Shown: positions 1-8,958, counted from the first letter of the stretch. The stretch is DNA of 64,000 bases from CADCTB01 sp963768975 (GCA_963768975.1 CAVYKB010000003.1:208453-272452); one strand, 5' to 3'. Made by a program: numbers and translations. The notes: generated by a model not told the origin, from the sequence alone.

Positions 1-151
1 CGTCGCACACGAGGGTGTGCAGCGGGTACCGGGGCTCGGGCTGGTCGAGCTGGTCGGGCCGGAGGTAGGCGTTGGCCAGGGGCGTGGTGCCGAGGTCGAC
101 GAAGGTTCGGGTGACGCCGGCGCCGCACAGCCGGCAGGGGGCAGGAGTCAC
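1..151 (-). CDS. class I SAM-dependent sugar C-methyltransferase, N-terminal fragment
   Basis: Only the first 50 residues lie in the window; the gene runs off the left edge. It starts at GTG (151), whose first base precedes the TGA of the upstream rfbG gene, giving a GTGA overlap typical of translational coupling. Residues 6-10 read CRLCG, and a further Cys sits at 49 in LVCD. This CxxC...C pattern with a following D-L-G-x-x-P-L-A-N segment is the zinc-binding N-terminal domain of deoxysugar C-methyltransferases (TylCIII/NovU type). Following a CDP-glucose 4,6-dehydratase, it would methylate a 4-keto-6-deoxysugar. The catalytic domain is not visible, so the exact substrate is inference. Confidence 0.75.
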   Translation of the reverse strand, partial: MTPAPCRLCGAGVTRTFVDLGTTPLANAYLRPDQLDQPEPRYPLHTLVCD

Positions 152-1200
152 GAGCGGACCAGGTCCTCGTAGGCGTCGATCTGGGACTCGGCGAGCTTGC
201 GCAGGTCGTCGCCGGCGGCCGCCGCCCGCCACCACTCGACGGTCAAGGCCAGGGCGGTGTCGACGTCGAGCTGAGGCCGCCAGCCCAGGGTTGACGTGGC
301 CAGGGAGGCGTCGAGGTGGAGGAGATGGGCCTCGTGAGGCTGCTGGCCGGGCTCCTGCTCCCAGTGGCCGCCGCCCCACAGGGCGATGGCCCGGTCGACG
401 ACGGCACCGACGGGCACACAGCCGGCGAGGCCGGGACCGAAGTTCACGGCCCGGGGGACGTCGGTACGGCCCTCGGCCAGCGCCTCAGCCAAGAGGAGGT
501 ACCCGTGCAGCGGCTCAAGGACGAACTGCCATGGCCGGGTGGCCTTCGGGTAGCGCAGCCGCACTCCCTTCTCCGACTCGAGCGCCCGCCACAGGTCCGG
601 CAGGAGGCGGTCCTCGCCCCTGTCGCCGCCGCCGATCACGTTTCCGGCCCGAGCAGTGGCCACGCCCACGCCGAGGTCGTCGAAGTAGCTGCGCCGCCAG
701 GACGCGGTGGCCAGCTCGGCGGCGGCCTTGGAGCTGCTGTAGGGGTCGTGGCCGCCGAGGCGGTCGTCCTCAGTGAAGGGCTCGCCGTCGCCGAGGTTGG
801 CGTACACCTTGTCGCTGGTCACCACGACCACCGACTTCAGCGCCGTCAGGGCCCTCGCCGCTTCGAGCACGTTCGCGGTCCCGACCACGTTGACGGCCCA
901 CGTGCCGGCCGGGTCGGTGTAACTGCGGCGGACCATGGCCTGAGCACCGAGATGGAGGATGACCTCCGGGTCGGCGCCGGCGACGACCTCGCTGACCGCC
1001 GGCCCGTCGCGAAGGTCGACCGTGTGCGAGGCCACGCCCGGCCACGTCCCCAGCGCGCCGAAGGCGCCGGCCGGATCCTCCGGCGGAAGGGCCAGCCCGG
1101 AGACCGACGCGCCCAGGCGCTCCAGCCACAGGGTGAGCCATGCGCCCTTGAAGCCCGTGTGGCCGGTCACCAGCACCCGCCGGCCCTCCCACCAAGTCAT
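148..1200 (-). CDS. rfbG: CDP-glucose 4,6-dehydratase
   Basis: A 350-residue extended-SDR enzyme that converts CDP-D-glucose to CDP-4-keto-6-deoxyglucose, the first step to CDP-linked dideoxysugars. The Rossmann motif GHTGFKG (13-19) is the form characteristic of RfbG, in place of the usual GxxGxxG. T128-S129-D130-K131 and Y154xxxK158 form the catalytic set. The start was placed at the ATG at 1200, which overlaps the rfbF stop as ATGA; an ATG at 1215 in the same frame would lie inside rfbF and add only five residues. It is followed by a sugar methyltransferase and preceded by rfbF, so the three look like one operon read leftward. Confidence 0.93.
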   Translation of the reverse strand: MTWWEGRRVLVTGHTGFKGAWLTLWLERLGASVSGLALPPEDPAGAFGALGTWPGVASHTVDLRDGPAVSEVVAGADPEVILHLGAQAMVRRSYTDPAGTWAVNVVGTANVLEAARALTALKSVVVVTSDKVYANLGDGEPFTEDDRLGGHDPYSSSKAAAELATASWRRSYFDDLGVGVATARAGNVIGGGDRGEDRLLPDLWRALESEKGVRLRYPKATRPWQFVLEPLHGYLLLAEALAEGRTDVPRAVNFGPGLAGCVPVGAVVDRAIALWGGGHWEQEPGQQPHEAHLLHLDASLATSTLGWRPQLDVDTALALTVEWWRAAAAGDDLRKLAESQIDAYEDLVRS

Positions 1201-1976
1201 CGCCAGAGCCTCCACGGCGGCTCGCCGGCGTCCCAGAGGCTCTCGAGGAGCTCCTTCTCCCGGAGGGTGTCCATGGGCTGCCAGAAGCCGTCGTGGCGCC
1301 AGGCGCGGAGCTGGTCCATGGCCACCAACCGCTGGAGGGGCGTGGTCTCCCAGGGCGTGTCGTCGCCATCGACGGTGTCGAGGGCGGCAGGGGACAGCAC
1401 GAAGAACCCGCCGTTAATCACGCCGGCCGAGGCCTGAGGCTTCTCCTCGAAGGCGACGATGCGCTCGCCGTCCAACTGCGTCGTGCCGAACCGGGCCGGC
1501 GGTCGGACCACGGTCATCGTGGCCAGCCGTCCGTGGTCGCGGTGGAACCTGAGCTGGGCATCGATGTCGATATCGGCCACGCCGTCGCCGTAGGTAAGGA
1601 AAAACGGCTCATACGGGTCGAGGTAGTCCCGCACCCGGAGCACCCGGCCGCCGGTGAGGGTCGACTCGCCGGTGTCGACGAGAGTCACCCGCCAGGGCTC
1701 GCTGCGGCTGTTGTGGTACGTCGCCGTGTTGGTCTCGATGTCAATGGTGACGTCGGAGCTGTGCAGGAAGTAGTTGAAGAAGTACTCCTTGATCATGTAG
1801 CCCCGGTAGCCCAGGCAGATCACGAAGTCCCGCACCCCGAAGTACCCGTAGGACTTCATGATGTGCCAGAGGATCGGGTGGCCCCCGATCTCGATCATCG
1901 GCTTGGGGCGGAGGTGCGACTCCTCGCTGATCCGTGTCCCGCGACCGCCAGCGAGGATGACGCACTTGGCCGACAT
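1197..1976 (-). CDS. rfbF: glucose-1-phosphate cytidylyltransferase
   Basis: A 259-residue nucleotidyltransferase that makes CDP-glucose from CTP and glucose 1-phosphate, supplying RfbG. The N-terminus carries the GGRGTR signature (residues 10-15), then the K-P-M-I-E-I-G-G-x-P-I-L-W-H-I-M block typical of RfbF. A Y-G-D-G-V-A-D-I metal-binding segment and a C-terminal F-W-Q-P-M-D-T-L-R-E-K motif follow. The open frame continues upstream, but the ATG at 1976 gives the family-standard start and touches the preceding gene's TGA (TGATG), so longer starts were rejected. Family length is about 257, matching. It is translationally coupled on both sides. Confidence 0.95.
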   Translation of the reverse strand: MSAKCVILAGGRGTRISEESHLRPKPMIEIGGHPILWHIMKSYGYFGVRDFVICLGYRGYMIKEYFFNYFLHSSDVTIDIETNTATYHNSRSEPWRVTLVDTGESTLTGGRVLRVRDYLDPYEPFFLTYGDGVADIDIDAQLRFHRDHGRLATMTVVRPPARFGTTQLDGERIVAFEEKPQASAGVINGGFFVLSPAALDTVDGDDTPWETTPLQRLVAMDQLRAWRHDGFWQPMDTLREKELLESLWDAGEPPWRLWR

Positions 1977-2686
1977 CAGTCCCGGATACGTCGAAGGTAA
2001 CCGTCTGGGGCGACGGTCAGCAGCAACTTGCTCTCGATCTCCTTGTCGATCTCGAAGCGGTCGTCGGTCCGAAGGAACTCCCACACTGCCGTCTTTGGGT
2101 TGTCGCCAGGGCCCCAGGGGCGATCCGGGAATGAGGCGGCCGGCATGTCCTCGACGACCGTGTCGAACACCGTGAGATAGCTGCCGGTGGTCACGAGCGG
2201 CGAATACAGCTGCAACTCGCGAAGCACATGCTCGTGCGTGTGATTGGAGTCCAGAGTCACCAGCACGCAACCCCGCCCAGCCGCATGCTCGGCAACGTGT
2301 GCGGCGATGGCCTCGTCGACCGACGAGCCTTCGATCATCGTGATGCGTCGGGACATCGGATGGGCCTCGATGGCCTCGCGGTTGTGGGGTCGGATGTCGA
2401 TGTCCACCCCGACCACCATGCCGTCCCCGCCCAGGAGCTCCAGCAGGGACGCGTAGAACACGAGCGATCCGCCGTGGGCTATTCCGGTCTCTACGATCAG
2501 CTCCGGCTTGACCGCCCAGATGATCTCCTGCATCGCCACCATGTCTTGGGGGTACTGGATGATCGGTCGGCCCATCCAGCTGAAATTGTAGGAGTAGCGG
2601 TAGTCGCAGCTGCGGATGAAAAGGTCTTTGGCGGCGGACTGGAGCTCGGCGTCGGCCGCCATCCGGGCTGCGTAGTCGGCGTTCAC
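1976..2686 (-). CDS. CmcI/cephalosporin-hydroxylase-like methyltransferase
   Basis: A 236-residue protein resembling the CmcI family, SAM-dependent methyltransferases known from rhamnosyl O-methylation and cephamycin synthesis. Visible features are the A-K-D-L-F-x-R-S-x-D-Y-R-Y-S-Y-N-F-x-W-M-G-x-P-I-I-Q-Y-P-Q-D block, then E-T-G-I-A-H-G-G-S (SAM motif I) and V-G-V-D-I-D-I-R. A V-L-V-T-L-D-S-N-H-T-H-E-H-V metal/SAM motif follows. The GTG at 2686 overlaps the upstream stop as GTGA and is preferred over an upstream run of arginine-rich frame that is the shadow of the acetyltransferase. It probably O-methylates a sugar of the same polysaccharide; the position methylated cannot be read from sequence. 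Confidence 0.85.
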   Translation of the reverse strand: MNADYAARMAADAELQSAAKDLFIRSCDYRYSYNFSWMGRPIIQYPQDMVAMQEIIWAVKPELIVETGIAHGGSLVFYASLLELLGGDGMVVGVDIDIRPHNREAIEAHPMSRRITMIEGSSVDEAIAAHVAEHAAGRGCVLVTLDSNHTHEHVLRELQLYSPLVTTGSYLTVFDTVVEDMPAASFPDRPWGPGDNPKTAVWEFLRTDDRFEIDKEIESKLLLTVAPDGYLRRIRD

Positions 2687-3402
2687 GGGCTGGTCTCCAT
2701 CTCGGTAGGCGAATTGTCGCGAACGAAGCGGGCGGGGTTGCCGAACACGACCTGACGGTCGGGCACGTCGCGGGTCACGACCGCACCTGCTCCCACTATG
2801 ACGTCTTGTCCGAGCCGGATGCGTGGAAGGACGACCGCGCCGGTGCCGACGAATGAGTTGTCGCCGATCGCCACACAACCGGCAAGCGTGGCCGCTGGGC
2901 CGATGTGCACGCCGTCGCCGAGGATGCACTCGTGATCGACGCTGGCCGAGGTGTTCACGATGCAAGCCTGGCCGAGCCGAGCGTCGGTAGCGATCGCCGA
3001 CTGGGCCAGCACCTGTGTGCCGGCGCCCAGCTCGACTGTCGCTGCGACAAAAGCGGTCGGGTGCACGACCGTCACCGGCTGCACTCCGTGACGCTCGAAC
3101 CGAGCCTGGAGCGCAAGGCGGTCACGGCCGCGCCACCCGCCGATGGCCACCAGCCCGCAGATATCCGAGGCCGCAGTCGACCGGCACCATTGTTCGAATC
3201 CATGGGCGCCGATATGCACGCGAACGCCGAGGAATGTCGACGGCGAGTCGATCGCATTGTCGAAAAGGGCGACGAGGTGGTAGCCACGGCGTTCGACCAG
3301 CTCGTACAACACCTTTGCGTGGCCGCTCGCCCCCCACATGACCAGGGGTACTGTGGACGAACCGCCGAGGCGCGGCCGACTATCCTCGTTCAATTGACCC
3401 AA
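2683..3402 (-). CDS. NeuD/PglD-like sugar O- or N-acetyltransferase
   Basis: A 239-residue left-handed beta-helix acyltransferase. The N-terminal part has a nucleotide-binding-like fold (V-M-W-G-A-S-G-H-A-K-V, then A-L-F-D-N). The C-terminal half shows hexapeptide repeats such as I-A-T-D-A-R, V-N-T-S-A-S-V-D-H and I-G-P-A-A-T-L-A-G. The V-N-T-x-A-x-x-D-H-E segment carries the catalytic His of the PglD/NeuD group, and it ends V-F-G-N-P-A-R. It would acetylate an amino- or deoxysugar intermediate. The TTG at 3402 is the longest start; a second TTG nine bases on is possible, so the start is uncertain. It is the first gene of the leftward operon and is divergent from the aminotransferase. Confidence 0.88.
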   Translation of the reverse strand: MGQLNEDSRPRLGGSSTVPLVMWGASGHAKVLYELVERRGYHLVALFDNAIDSPSTFLGVRVHIGAHGFEQWCRSTAASDICGLVAIGGWRGRDRLALQARFERHGVQPVTVVHPTAFVAATVELGAGTQVLAQSAIATDARLGQACIVNTSASVDHECILGDGVHIGPAATLAGCVAIGDNSFVGTGAVVLPRIRLGQDVIVGAGAVVTRDVPDRQVVFGNPARFVRDNSPTEMETSP

Positions 3403-3496
3403 AAAGCGATTTCATGAGAACTGCGGACCTCAACCCTGTGCCGGTAGGCGCTGGGAGGCGCCAGAGCGTCGTGCGCATCGTAGTGCTGCGGCGCCG

Positions 3497-4663
3497 GTGG
3501 CTCGCCCGGAGGCCCGATCTGACGTGGTCCTGAATCGCAGGGTTCCGGTGGCCGGGCCGTGGGTCACCGAAAAGGAGATCGAGTACGTCGCCGACGCGGC
3601 GGCCAATGATTGGTACGAGAATGCCGGAAATTATGTGCGGCGTTTTGAGGCTGCGTTCGCCGAATATGCGGGTCGTCAACACGCGATAACCCTGCCATCC
3701 TGTACTTCCGGACTCCACCTGAGCCTATTGGCGTTGGGGGTGGGAGAGGGCGACGAAGTGATCGCTCCGGACGTGACGTGGATCGCCAGTGTCGCGCCGA
3801 TATCCTATGTCGGGGCGGTCCCCGTGTTGGTCGATATCGACGCCTCCAACTGGTGTATCAGCGCCGACGCCCTCGCCGCTGCGATCACCGAGCGGACGAA
3901 GGCTGTCATCGCCGTGGATCTCTACGGTTCGATGCCCGACATGGACGCGGTGCTGGCCGTGGCGGCCGCACGCGGCATTCCCGTGATTGAGGATGCGGCC
4001 GAGGCCATCGGCTCCCGTTTCGGCGGCCGGCTGACCGGCTCGTTCGGTGAGACATCGGTGTTCAGCTTCCACGGGTCCAAGACGCTGACGACCGGTGAAG
4101 GGGGAATCGTCCTTACCGATCGGAAGGACCTGCATGACCGCATGACGGTGCTGCGGGACCACGGTCGTCTGCCGGGTGACGCCACCTTCTTCAATGCCGA
4201 GGTCGGCCACAAGTACAAGATGAGCTCGTTGCAGGCCGCGTTCGGGCTGGCCCAGCTGGAGCGGGTGGAGGAGTTGGTCGACCGGAAGCGCCAGCAGTTC
4301 GCCTGGTACGGCGACCGCCTCGCCGACTTGGGCGACGACCTCCGCCTGAATCCGGCGCCGGCGGGAGCCGACGTCGTCCCGTGGATGGTGACGGCGGTGT
4401 TCGGCCCCGACACCGGCCTAACCAAGGAGGCCGCCGGCGCCGCCCTGGCTGCGGAGGGCATGGACAGCCGTCCGTTCTTCCATCCTCTGAGCTCGATCCC
4501 GGCCTACGCCGGCACGCCGGCGGGGGCCAGTGCCCGGGAGCGGAACCCGGTGAGCTATGACCTGAGCCCGCGGGCGATCAACCTGCCGTCGGCCCTTCGT
4601 CTGACCGAGGAGGAGATCGAGGCCGTGGCGCTGGCAGTCCGGCGGCTTCTGGGCCGAGCCTGA
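3497..4663 (+). CDS. DegT/DnrJ/EryC1/StrS family PLP-dependent sugar aminotransferase
   Basis: A 388-residue fold-type I aminotransferase acting on 3- or 4-keto sugar nucleotides. Visible motifs are T-L-P-S-C-T-S-G-L-H (phosphate loop, 66-75), the E-D-A-A-E-A-I-G segment with the PLP-pyridine Asp at 166, and F-H-G-S-K-T-L-T-T-G-E-G-G with the Schiff-base lysine at K195. G-H-K-Y-K-M-S-S-L-Q-A-A-F follows. The GTG at 3497 is used; in-frame GTG codons shortly after are alternatives, since the conserved region begins near residue 12. It reads rightward, divergent from the acetyltransferase, and both suit an N-acylated aminosugar. The specific sugar is not deducible here. Confidence 0.92.
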   Translation: MARPEARSDVVLNRRVPVAGPWVTEKEIEYVADAAANDWYENAGNYVRRFEAAFAEYAGRQHAITLPSCTSGLHLSLLALGVGEGDEVIAPDVTWIASVAPISYVGAVPVLVDIDASNWCISADALAAAITERTKAVIAVDLYGSMPDMDAVLAVAAARGIPVIEDAAEAIGSRFGGRLTGSFGETSVFSFHGSKTLTTGEGGIVLTDRKDLHDRMTVLRDHGRLPGDATFFNAEVGHKYKMSSLQAAFGLAQLERVEELVDRKRQQFAWYGDRLADLGDDLRLNPAPAGADVVPWMVTAVFGPDTGLTKEAAGAALAAEGMDSRPFFHPLSSIPAYAGTPAGASARERNPVSYDLSPRAINLPSALRLTEEEIEAVALAVRRLLGRA

Positions 4664-4702
4664 ACGCTTAATGCTTCGGTCCGATCGGTCGATAACTACG
4701 CG

Positions 4703-5929
4703 GTGGACCGTCGGGGGAAGGTGTTCAACGTCATCACCAAGCTGGCCGTCGGCGGCGCCCAGGAGACGGCGCTGGCCTACTGCTCCAGCCTGGACCCGGC
4801 CCGCTGGGAGGCTTCGATCGTCACCGGTCCCGAGCGGTCGCCGGAGGGCGACCTGTTCGACGAGGCCGCCCGCCGGGGCGTGCCCGTGGTGACGGTCCCC
4901 AGCCTGCGCCGGCGGATCCGTCCGGTGGCCGACGTCCGGGCTGTCGTGGAGCTGGTCCGGCTGTTCCGCCAGGAGCGGCCGGACATCGTGCACACCCACA
5001 GCAGCAAGGCCGGCCTCGTCGGCCGGCTCGCGGCCCGCGTTGCCGGCGTGCCGGTGGTCGTGCACACCGTGCACGGGTGGAGCTTCCACGAGGGGATGTC
5101 GCTGGCGGCCCGGGCATTCGCAGTGACCTTCGAGCGGCTGGCGGCCCGTTGGACGTGGCCTCTTGTCGTCGTGACCGAGGTCGATGCCGAGATCGGGCTC
5201 GCATCCCGGATCGGCCAGCCGGATCAGTACGCCGTCGTCCGGAGCGCGATCGACGTGGAGCGGCTCCGCCGGAGCGCCGGCTCCCGGGCCTCCGCTCGCT
5301 CCGCCCTCGGCATCCCTCAGGACATGCCGGTCGTCGGCACCGTAACCAGGCTGTGCACGCAGAAGGACCCCGAGATGCTGCTGCGGGCGGCCCGGCTGGC
5401 GGTCGAGCTTCAGCCCGACGTCCGCTTCGTGGTGATCGGGGACGGACCTCTGCGCCCCCGGGTGGAGCAGCTACTGGACGACCTGGACCTCCGGGGCCAC
5501 GTCACCCTTCTCGGGCGCCGGTCCGACGTCGAGACGCTGCTTCCCGGCTTCGACGCATTCGTCCTTTCGTCGCGCTGGGAGGGGCTGCCGCGGGTGGTTG
5601 TCGAGGCCATGGCCGTCGGTGTGCCGGTGGTCTCCACCGATGTCGGCGGCATCGCCGAGGTGGTCGAGGACGGCGTCTCGGGCCTGCTCGTCCCCGCCGG
5701 CGACCACATCGCCATGGCCAACGCGCTGCTGCGGGTTCTCGGCGAGCCAGGACTTGGAGGCCGACTGGCGCGCGACGCCGGCGGCCGGGTCGCCGAATTC
5801 GACATCGGCGAGATGGCTGCCCGCCTCGACGACCTCTACGCCGGCCTGCTTCCGGATGGGCGCAGCGTCCCCCGTCGGCGGCGGATGGCCGCCGCCACCC
5901 GGATCGACGCCGGCCACGAGGCGGCGTAG
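4703..5929 (+). CDS. GT4 family glycosyltransferase
   Basis: A 408-residue GT-B glycosyltransferase that adds a sugar from a nucleotide donor to a lipid-linked glycan on the cytoplasmic membrane. The N-terminal acceptor domain has K-L-A-V-G-G-A-Q-E-T-A and the H-T-H-S-S-K-A-G-L-V-G-R segment. The C-terminal donor domain has G-T-V-T-R-L and S-S-R-W-E-G-L-P-R-V-V-V-E-A-M (E-x7-E element), followed by G-V-P-V-V-S-T-D-V-G-G. The start is GTG at 4703. The last 94 bases overlap, tail to tail, the end of the leftward GT2 gene; the C-terminal 30 residues are arginine-rich and probably not part of the conserved fold. Confidence 0.9.
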   Translation: MDRRGKVFNVITKLAVGGAQETALAYCSSLDPARWEASIVTGPERSPEGDLFDEAARRGVPVVTVPSLRRRIRPVADVRAVVELVRLFRQERPDIVHTHSSKAGLVGRLAARVAGVPVVVHTVHGWSFHEGMSLAARAFAVTFERLAARWTWPLVVVTEVDAEIGLASRIGQPDQYAVVRSAIDVERLRRSAGSRASARSALGIPQDMPVVGTVTRLCTQKDPEMLLRAARLAVELQPDVRFVVIGDGPLRPRVEQLLDDLDLRGHVTLLGRRSDVETLLPGFDAFVLSSRWEGLPRVVVEAMAVGVPVVSTDVGGIAEVVEDGVSGLLVPAGDHIAMANALLRVLGEPGLGGRLARDAGGRVAEFDIGEMAARLDDLYAGLLPDGRSVPRRRRMAAATRIDAGHEAA

Positions 5930-6786
5930 AGCCGCACACCCGTCAGGCGGCCGTACACGGCGGCCTGGCCCCCATAGACGGCCTCGCCCAGCGCCCACCC
6001 GAGCCAGTCCCGGGCGCCGCCGGCGTTCTTCCAAACGGTCACCCGGTAGTTGACCATGATCAGGCGCTGGACCTCGGGCGGGCGGTCACGGAACCGGTGG
6101 CCGCCGGCGAAGGACCCGGCGAGGGCGTGGGTGACCTGGAGGGCGGGGACGTAGCGCACGACGAGCCCCCGGCGGGCCGCCCACCAGAACAGGTCGATGT
6201 CCTCGTTGAACGAGTGGTACTCGGGGTCGAACAGTGCGCCGGCGTCGGCAATGCGCCGTTCCAGCGTGGCCCGACGGAGCACGACGCAGGCGCCGTTGCC
6301 CGCCGGCACCGGGGCCGGCGCCGGCGGCGGCGGGGACACCCAGGCCAGGCGGTGCGACCGGGTGCGGCGCGACACGCCCTCGCCGGCGCCGCCGGCCCCC
6401 TGGCCGACCGCGGGGGCGAGGAAGTCCCACCGCTCGCCGCCGGCCGCTTCATCACGGAGCACGGCCAGGAACCGCTCGTCGAAGATGAGGTCGAGGTTGG
6501 CCACGACCACGATGTCGCCGGTTGCCACCTCGACGCCGGCGTCGGCCCCTCCGGAGAACCCGGTGTTGGTGCCCAGTGTGACGGTGGTCACGTCGAGGCC
6601 GGCCCGGGCGGCCGCGTCGGAGAAGGCGGCGCCGGCGGCGTGGCCCTCCGGGCCGTTGACGACCAGGACGAGGTGCGGTGGAGCGGCGCCGGCCGCGGCC
6701 GCGGCCAGCGACTGGACGAAGGGTGCGGCGTGGTCCTCGTTCCGCCACGCCATCGTGACCACGGAGATGGCGGCGGCTGCGGTCAC
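5836..6786 (-). CDS. GT2 family glycosyltransferase (rhamnosyltransferase-like)
   Basis: A 316-residue GT-A enzyme. The N-terminus reads I-S-V-V-T-M-A-W-R-N, then G-T-N-T-G-F-S-G-G-A-D-A-G and V-V-A-N-L-D-L-I-F (the DxD-like metal site). The acceptor part has G-A-C-V-V-L-R-R and F-N-E-D-I-D-L-F-W-W-A-A-R-R-G. These are the usual motifs of WbbL/RfbN-type rhamnosyltransferases. It lies just downstream of the pseudogene remnant on the same strand. Its 3-prime end runs 94 bases into the convergent GT4 gene, so the last part of the C-terminus (R-R-R-R-G-T-L-R) may be non-essential. Donor and acceptor are unknown. Confidence 0.88.
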   Translation of the reverse strand: MTAAAAISVVTMAWRNEDHAAPFVQSLAAAAAGAAPPHLVLVVNGPEGHAAGAAFSDAAARAGLDVTTVTLGTNTGFSGGADAGVEVATGDIVVVANLDLIFDERFLAVLRDEAAGGERWDFLAPAVGQGAGGAGEGVSRRTRSHRLAWVSPPPPAPAPVPAGNGACVVLRRATLERRIADAGALFDPEYHSFNEDIDLFWWAARRGLVVRYVPALQVTHALAGSFAGGHRFRDRPPEVQRLIMVNYRVTVWKNAGGARDWLGWALGEAVYGGQAAVYGRLTGVRLYAASWPASIRVAAAIRRRRGTLRPSGSRPA

Positions 6787-6790
6787 CGCA

Positions 6791-7803
6791 TCACAGCGTG
6801 CCAGGCGGACGGCCGGTGACGGCTTCGACGGTCACGGAGGCAGCGTCCCGGCAGTCGACCACCAGCGGCCCCGGCAGGCTGGGGTCCACCACGACGTACT
6901 CCCGCACCGGGATGTCGCCGTAGCCGCCGGCGACGGCCAGCTTGGCGCCTGCGGGCGTGCCGGCGGCCAGGCGCAGGACCGTGATGCCGTTCGGGCGGGG
7001 TAGCGCCACCCCGCCCTCGCCGCAGGCCACGGTGACCGGCTGTTGGAGGAGCGACGGGCCCGCGACGGCCAGACCGTCTGTGGCCGCGAGAGGAGCGCCG
7101 CGAAGCTCGGCGAGCGAGTCGCCGGTGATGTAGGTGCGGGCACCGAGCACGCCGGTCCAGCGGCCGGCCCGCACGAGGTCGACCGCCCGGTCGCTCTCGA
7201 GACGCCTGGAGACCAGGAGTCGGTAGCCCTCGGCTGTCAGCTCAGCGGCCGTCGTCACCCGCTCGGGCCCCAGCATGTGCCCGCTCCGGCGTGCGTAGTA
7301 CGGGAGGGAGGGGTCCCAGTCGTAGCCTTCGAAGGCGACGAGGTCGCCGAGCTGGGTGACCCGGAGCACCTCGGCGAGCTCCGGGTGGGCGTCCTCTACG
7401 CCGGGGTTGCGTACGGGAGTGCGACGTAGTCGGCGTTAAGGACGACGAGCGGCGGGAGGGACACGCCCAGGCCGGCGAGGACCAGGCGCTGCGCACGGGG
7501 TGTGGGCGCCCACCTCCAGGCTCGGGCGAAGGCCACGCCGGCCAGGGCCGCCGGCGCCGGAGAGATGGCGGCGGGGTAGGTGACACCGTTCTCGTGGAAG
7601 AGGAGTGCCGTGTAGGCGGTCTGGGTCTGCCGGAAGGCGTGGGTCTCGACCAGGGGCTGGTCCAGCGTCGGCAGGCGGGCGCCGGCGGCGACGAGCAGGA
7701 GGAGGACGACGGCGACCGCCTCCCATCCGCGCCGGCGGACGGGCGTCGCCGGCTGGGCCCTTACTTCCGCTTGCTCCGGCGCCTGCTGTATGGCAATTCC
7801 CAC
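6791..7803 (-). pseudogene. remnant of a multi-membrane-span GT39-like glycosyltransferase
   Basis: Two leftward reading frames look like the two ends of one protein. The 5-prime piece (7803-7396, 135 residues) has one hydrophobic span (V-A-V-V-L-L-L-L-V-A-A-G) followed by H-A-F-R-Q-T-Q-T-A. That motif follows the first span in membrane glycosyltransferases of the dolichyl-phosphate-mannose type. Its frame stops at 7396, but the next frame continues without a stop through N-P-G-V-E-D-A-H-P-E-L into the 3-prime piece (6791-7369, 192 residues), a soluble C-terminal domain. One missing base near 7411-7420 would join them. Even joined, the product is about 337 residues with two or three spans, where such proteins usually have many more, so the core has also been lost. 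Confidence 0.65.
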
Positions 7804-7866
7804 CGCCCGACGCCCTCCCGCCTCCCGAGACCGGAGGAGGGCCCGCCGAGCGTCAGGGTGCTTCGT

Positions 7867-8958
7867 TCAGGTGATCTCGAGCATGCGCTCGAGGGCAACC
7901 CTCGCGTTATCGGCGGTATCGGGGTCGACCTTGATCTGGTTGACCACGTTGCCGGCGACCAGGTTCTCCAGCACCCACGCCAGGTGGGCGGCGTCGATCC
8001 GGAACATGGTCGAGCACGGGCAGATGAGGGGGTCGAGCGACACGACGGTGCGGTCCGGGTGCTCGGCGGCCAGGCGCTGGACCAGGTGGATCTCGGTGCC
8101 GACTCCGATGACCGATCCGGCCGGCGCCGCCTCCACGGCCTTGATGATGAAGTCGGTGGAGCCGACCTGGTCGGCCACCTCGATGAGCTCGTGCGAGCAC
8201 TCGGGGTGCACGACGACGAGCCCGTCGGGGTGCGCGGCCCGGAACGCCTCGACGTGGGCGACCTTGAACCGCTGGTGCACCGAGCAGTGGCCCTTCCAGA
8301 GCAGGAGGGTGGCCTCCTTGACGTCGACCTCTTCTAGGCCGCCGAGTTCCCGCTTGGGGTCCCACACCCGCATGTCGTCGGCGCCCAGGCCCAGCTGGTA
8401 GCCGGTGTTGCGGCCGAGGTGCTGGTCGGGGAAGAAGAGGAGCTTGTCGCCACGGGACAGGGCCCACGTGACGACGGCGCGGGCGTTGGACGACGTGCAG
8501 ACGGCGCCTCCGTGCCGGCCGACAAAGGCCTTGAGGGCGGCGGAGGAGTTCATGTAGGTGATGGGGACGACGCGCTCGATGTCGGTGACGGCGGCGAGGG
8601 CGTCCCAGGCCTCCTCCACCGAGTCGAGGTCGGCCATGTCCGCCATGGAGCAGCCGGCGTTGAGGTCGGGGAGGATGACGCTGCGTGTGCCGCCGGTCAG
8701 AATGTCGGCCGACTCGGCCATGAAGTGGACGCCGCAGAACACGATGTACTCGGCGGTCGAGCCGGCGGCCAGGCGGGACAGGCCGAAGGAGTCGCCCCGG
8801 GCGTCGGCCCAGCGCATGACCTCCTCACGCTGGTAGTGGTGGCCGAGGATGAGCAGGCGGTCGCCGAGCGCGGCCTTGGCCTCGCCGATCCACGATTCGA
8901 GTTGTTCCTGAGCGGCCGCGGTGTACCGATCCGGGAGTGCCCCTTGAATCCGCACCAT
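7867..8958 (-). CDS. nadA: quinolinate synthase A
   Basis: A 363-residue [4Fe-4S] enzyme that condenses iminoaspartate with dihydroxyacetone phosphate to quinolinate for NAD synthesis. The sequence shows L-G-H-H-Y-Q-R-E-E-V (38-47), F-C-G-V-H-F-M with cluster ligand C75, G-C-S-M-A-D, Y-M-N-S-S-A-A-L-K-A and F-P-D-Q-H-L-G-R-N-T. Further on come H-P-E-C-S-H-E and near the end P-L-I-C-P-C-S-T-M. The ATG at 8958 is preceded by AAGGGG eight bases away; an open frame extends 54 codons further but has no family similarity. nadB and nadC are not adjacent in this window. Confidence 0.96.
   Translation of the reverse strand: MVRIQGALPDRYTAAAQEQLESWIGEAKAALGDRLLILGHHYQREEVMRWADARGDSFGLSRLAAGSTAEYIVFCGVHFMAESADILTGGTRSVILPDLNAGCSMADMADLDSVEEAWDALAAVTDIERVVPITYMNSSAALKAFVGRHGGAVCTSSNARAVVTWALSRGDKLLFFPDQHLGRNTGYQLGLGADDMRVWDPKRELGGLEEVDVKEATLLLWKGHCSVHQRFKVAHVEAFRAAHPDGLVVVHPECSHELIEVADQVGSTDFIIKAVEAAPAGSVIGVGTEIHLVQRLAAEHPDRTVVSLDPLICPCSTMFRIDAAHLAWVLENLVAGNVVNQIKVDPDTADNARVALERMLEIT

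Noticed and set aside
1976..2965. A 329-codon version of the CmcI-like protein
   Set aside because: The first 93 codons are Arg/His-rich shadow of the acetyltransferase. The GTG at 2686 overlaps its stop as GTGA.
5077..6819. A 580-codon open frame on the plus strand
   Set aside because: It covers parts of two real glycosyltransferase genes in other frames, is Arg/Pro/Gly-rich, and shows no motif.
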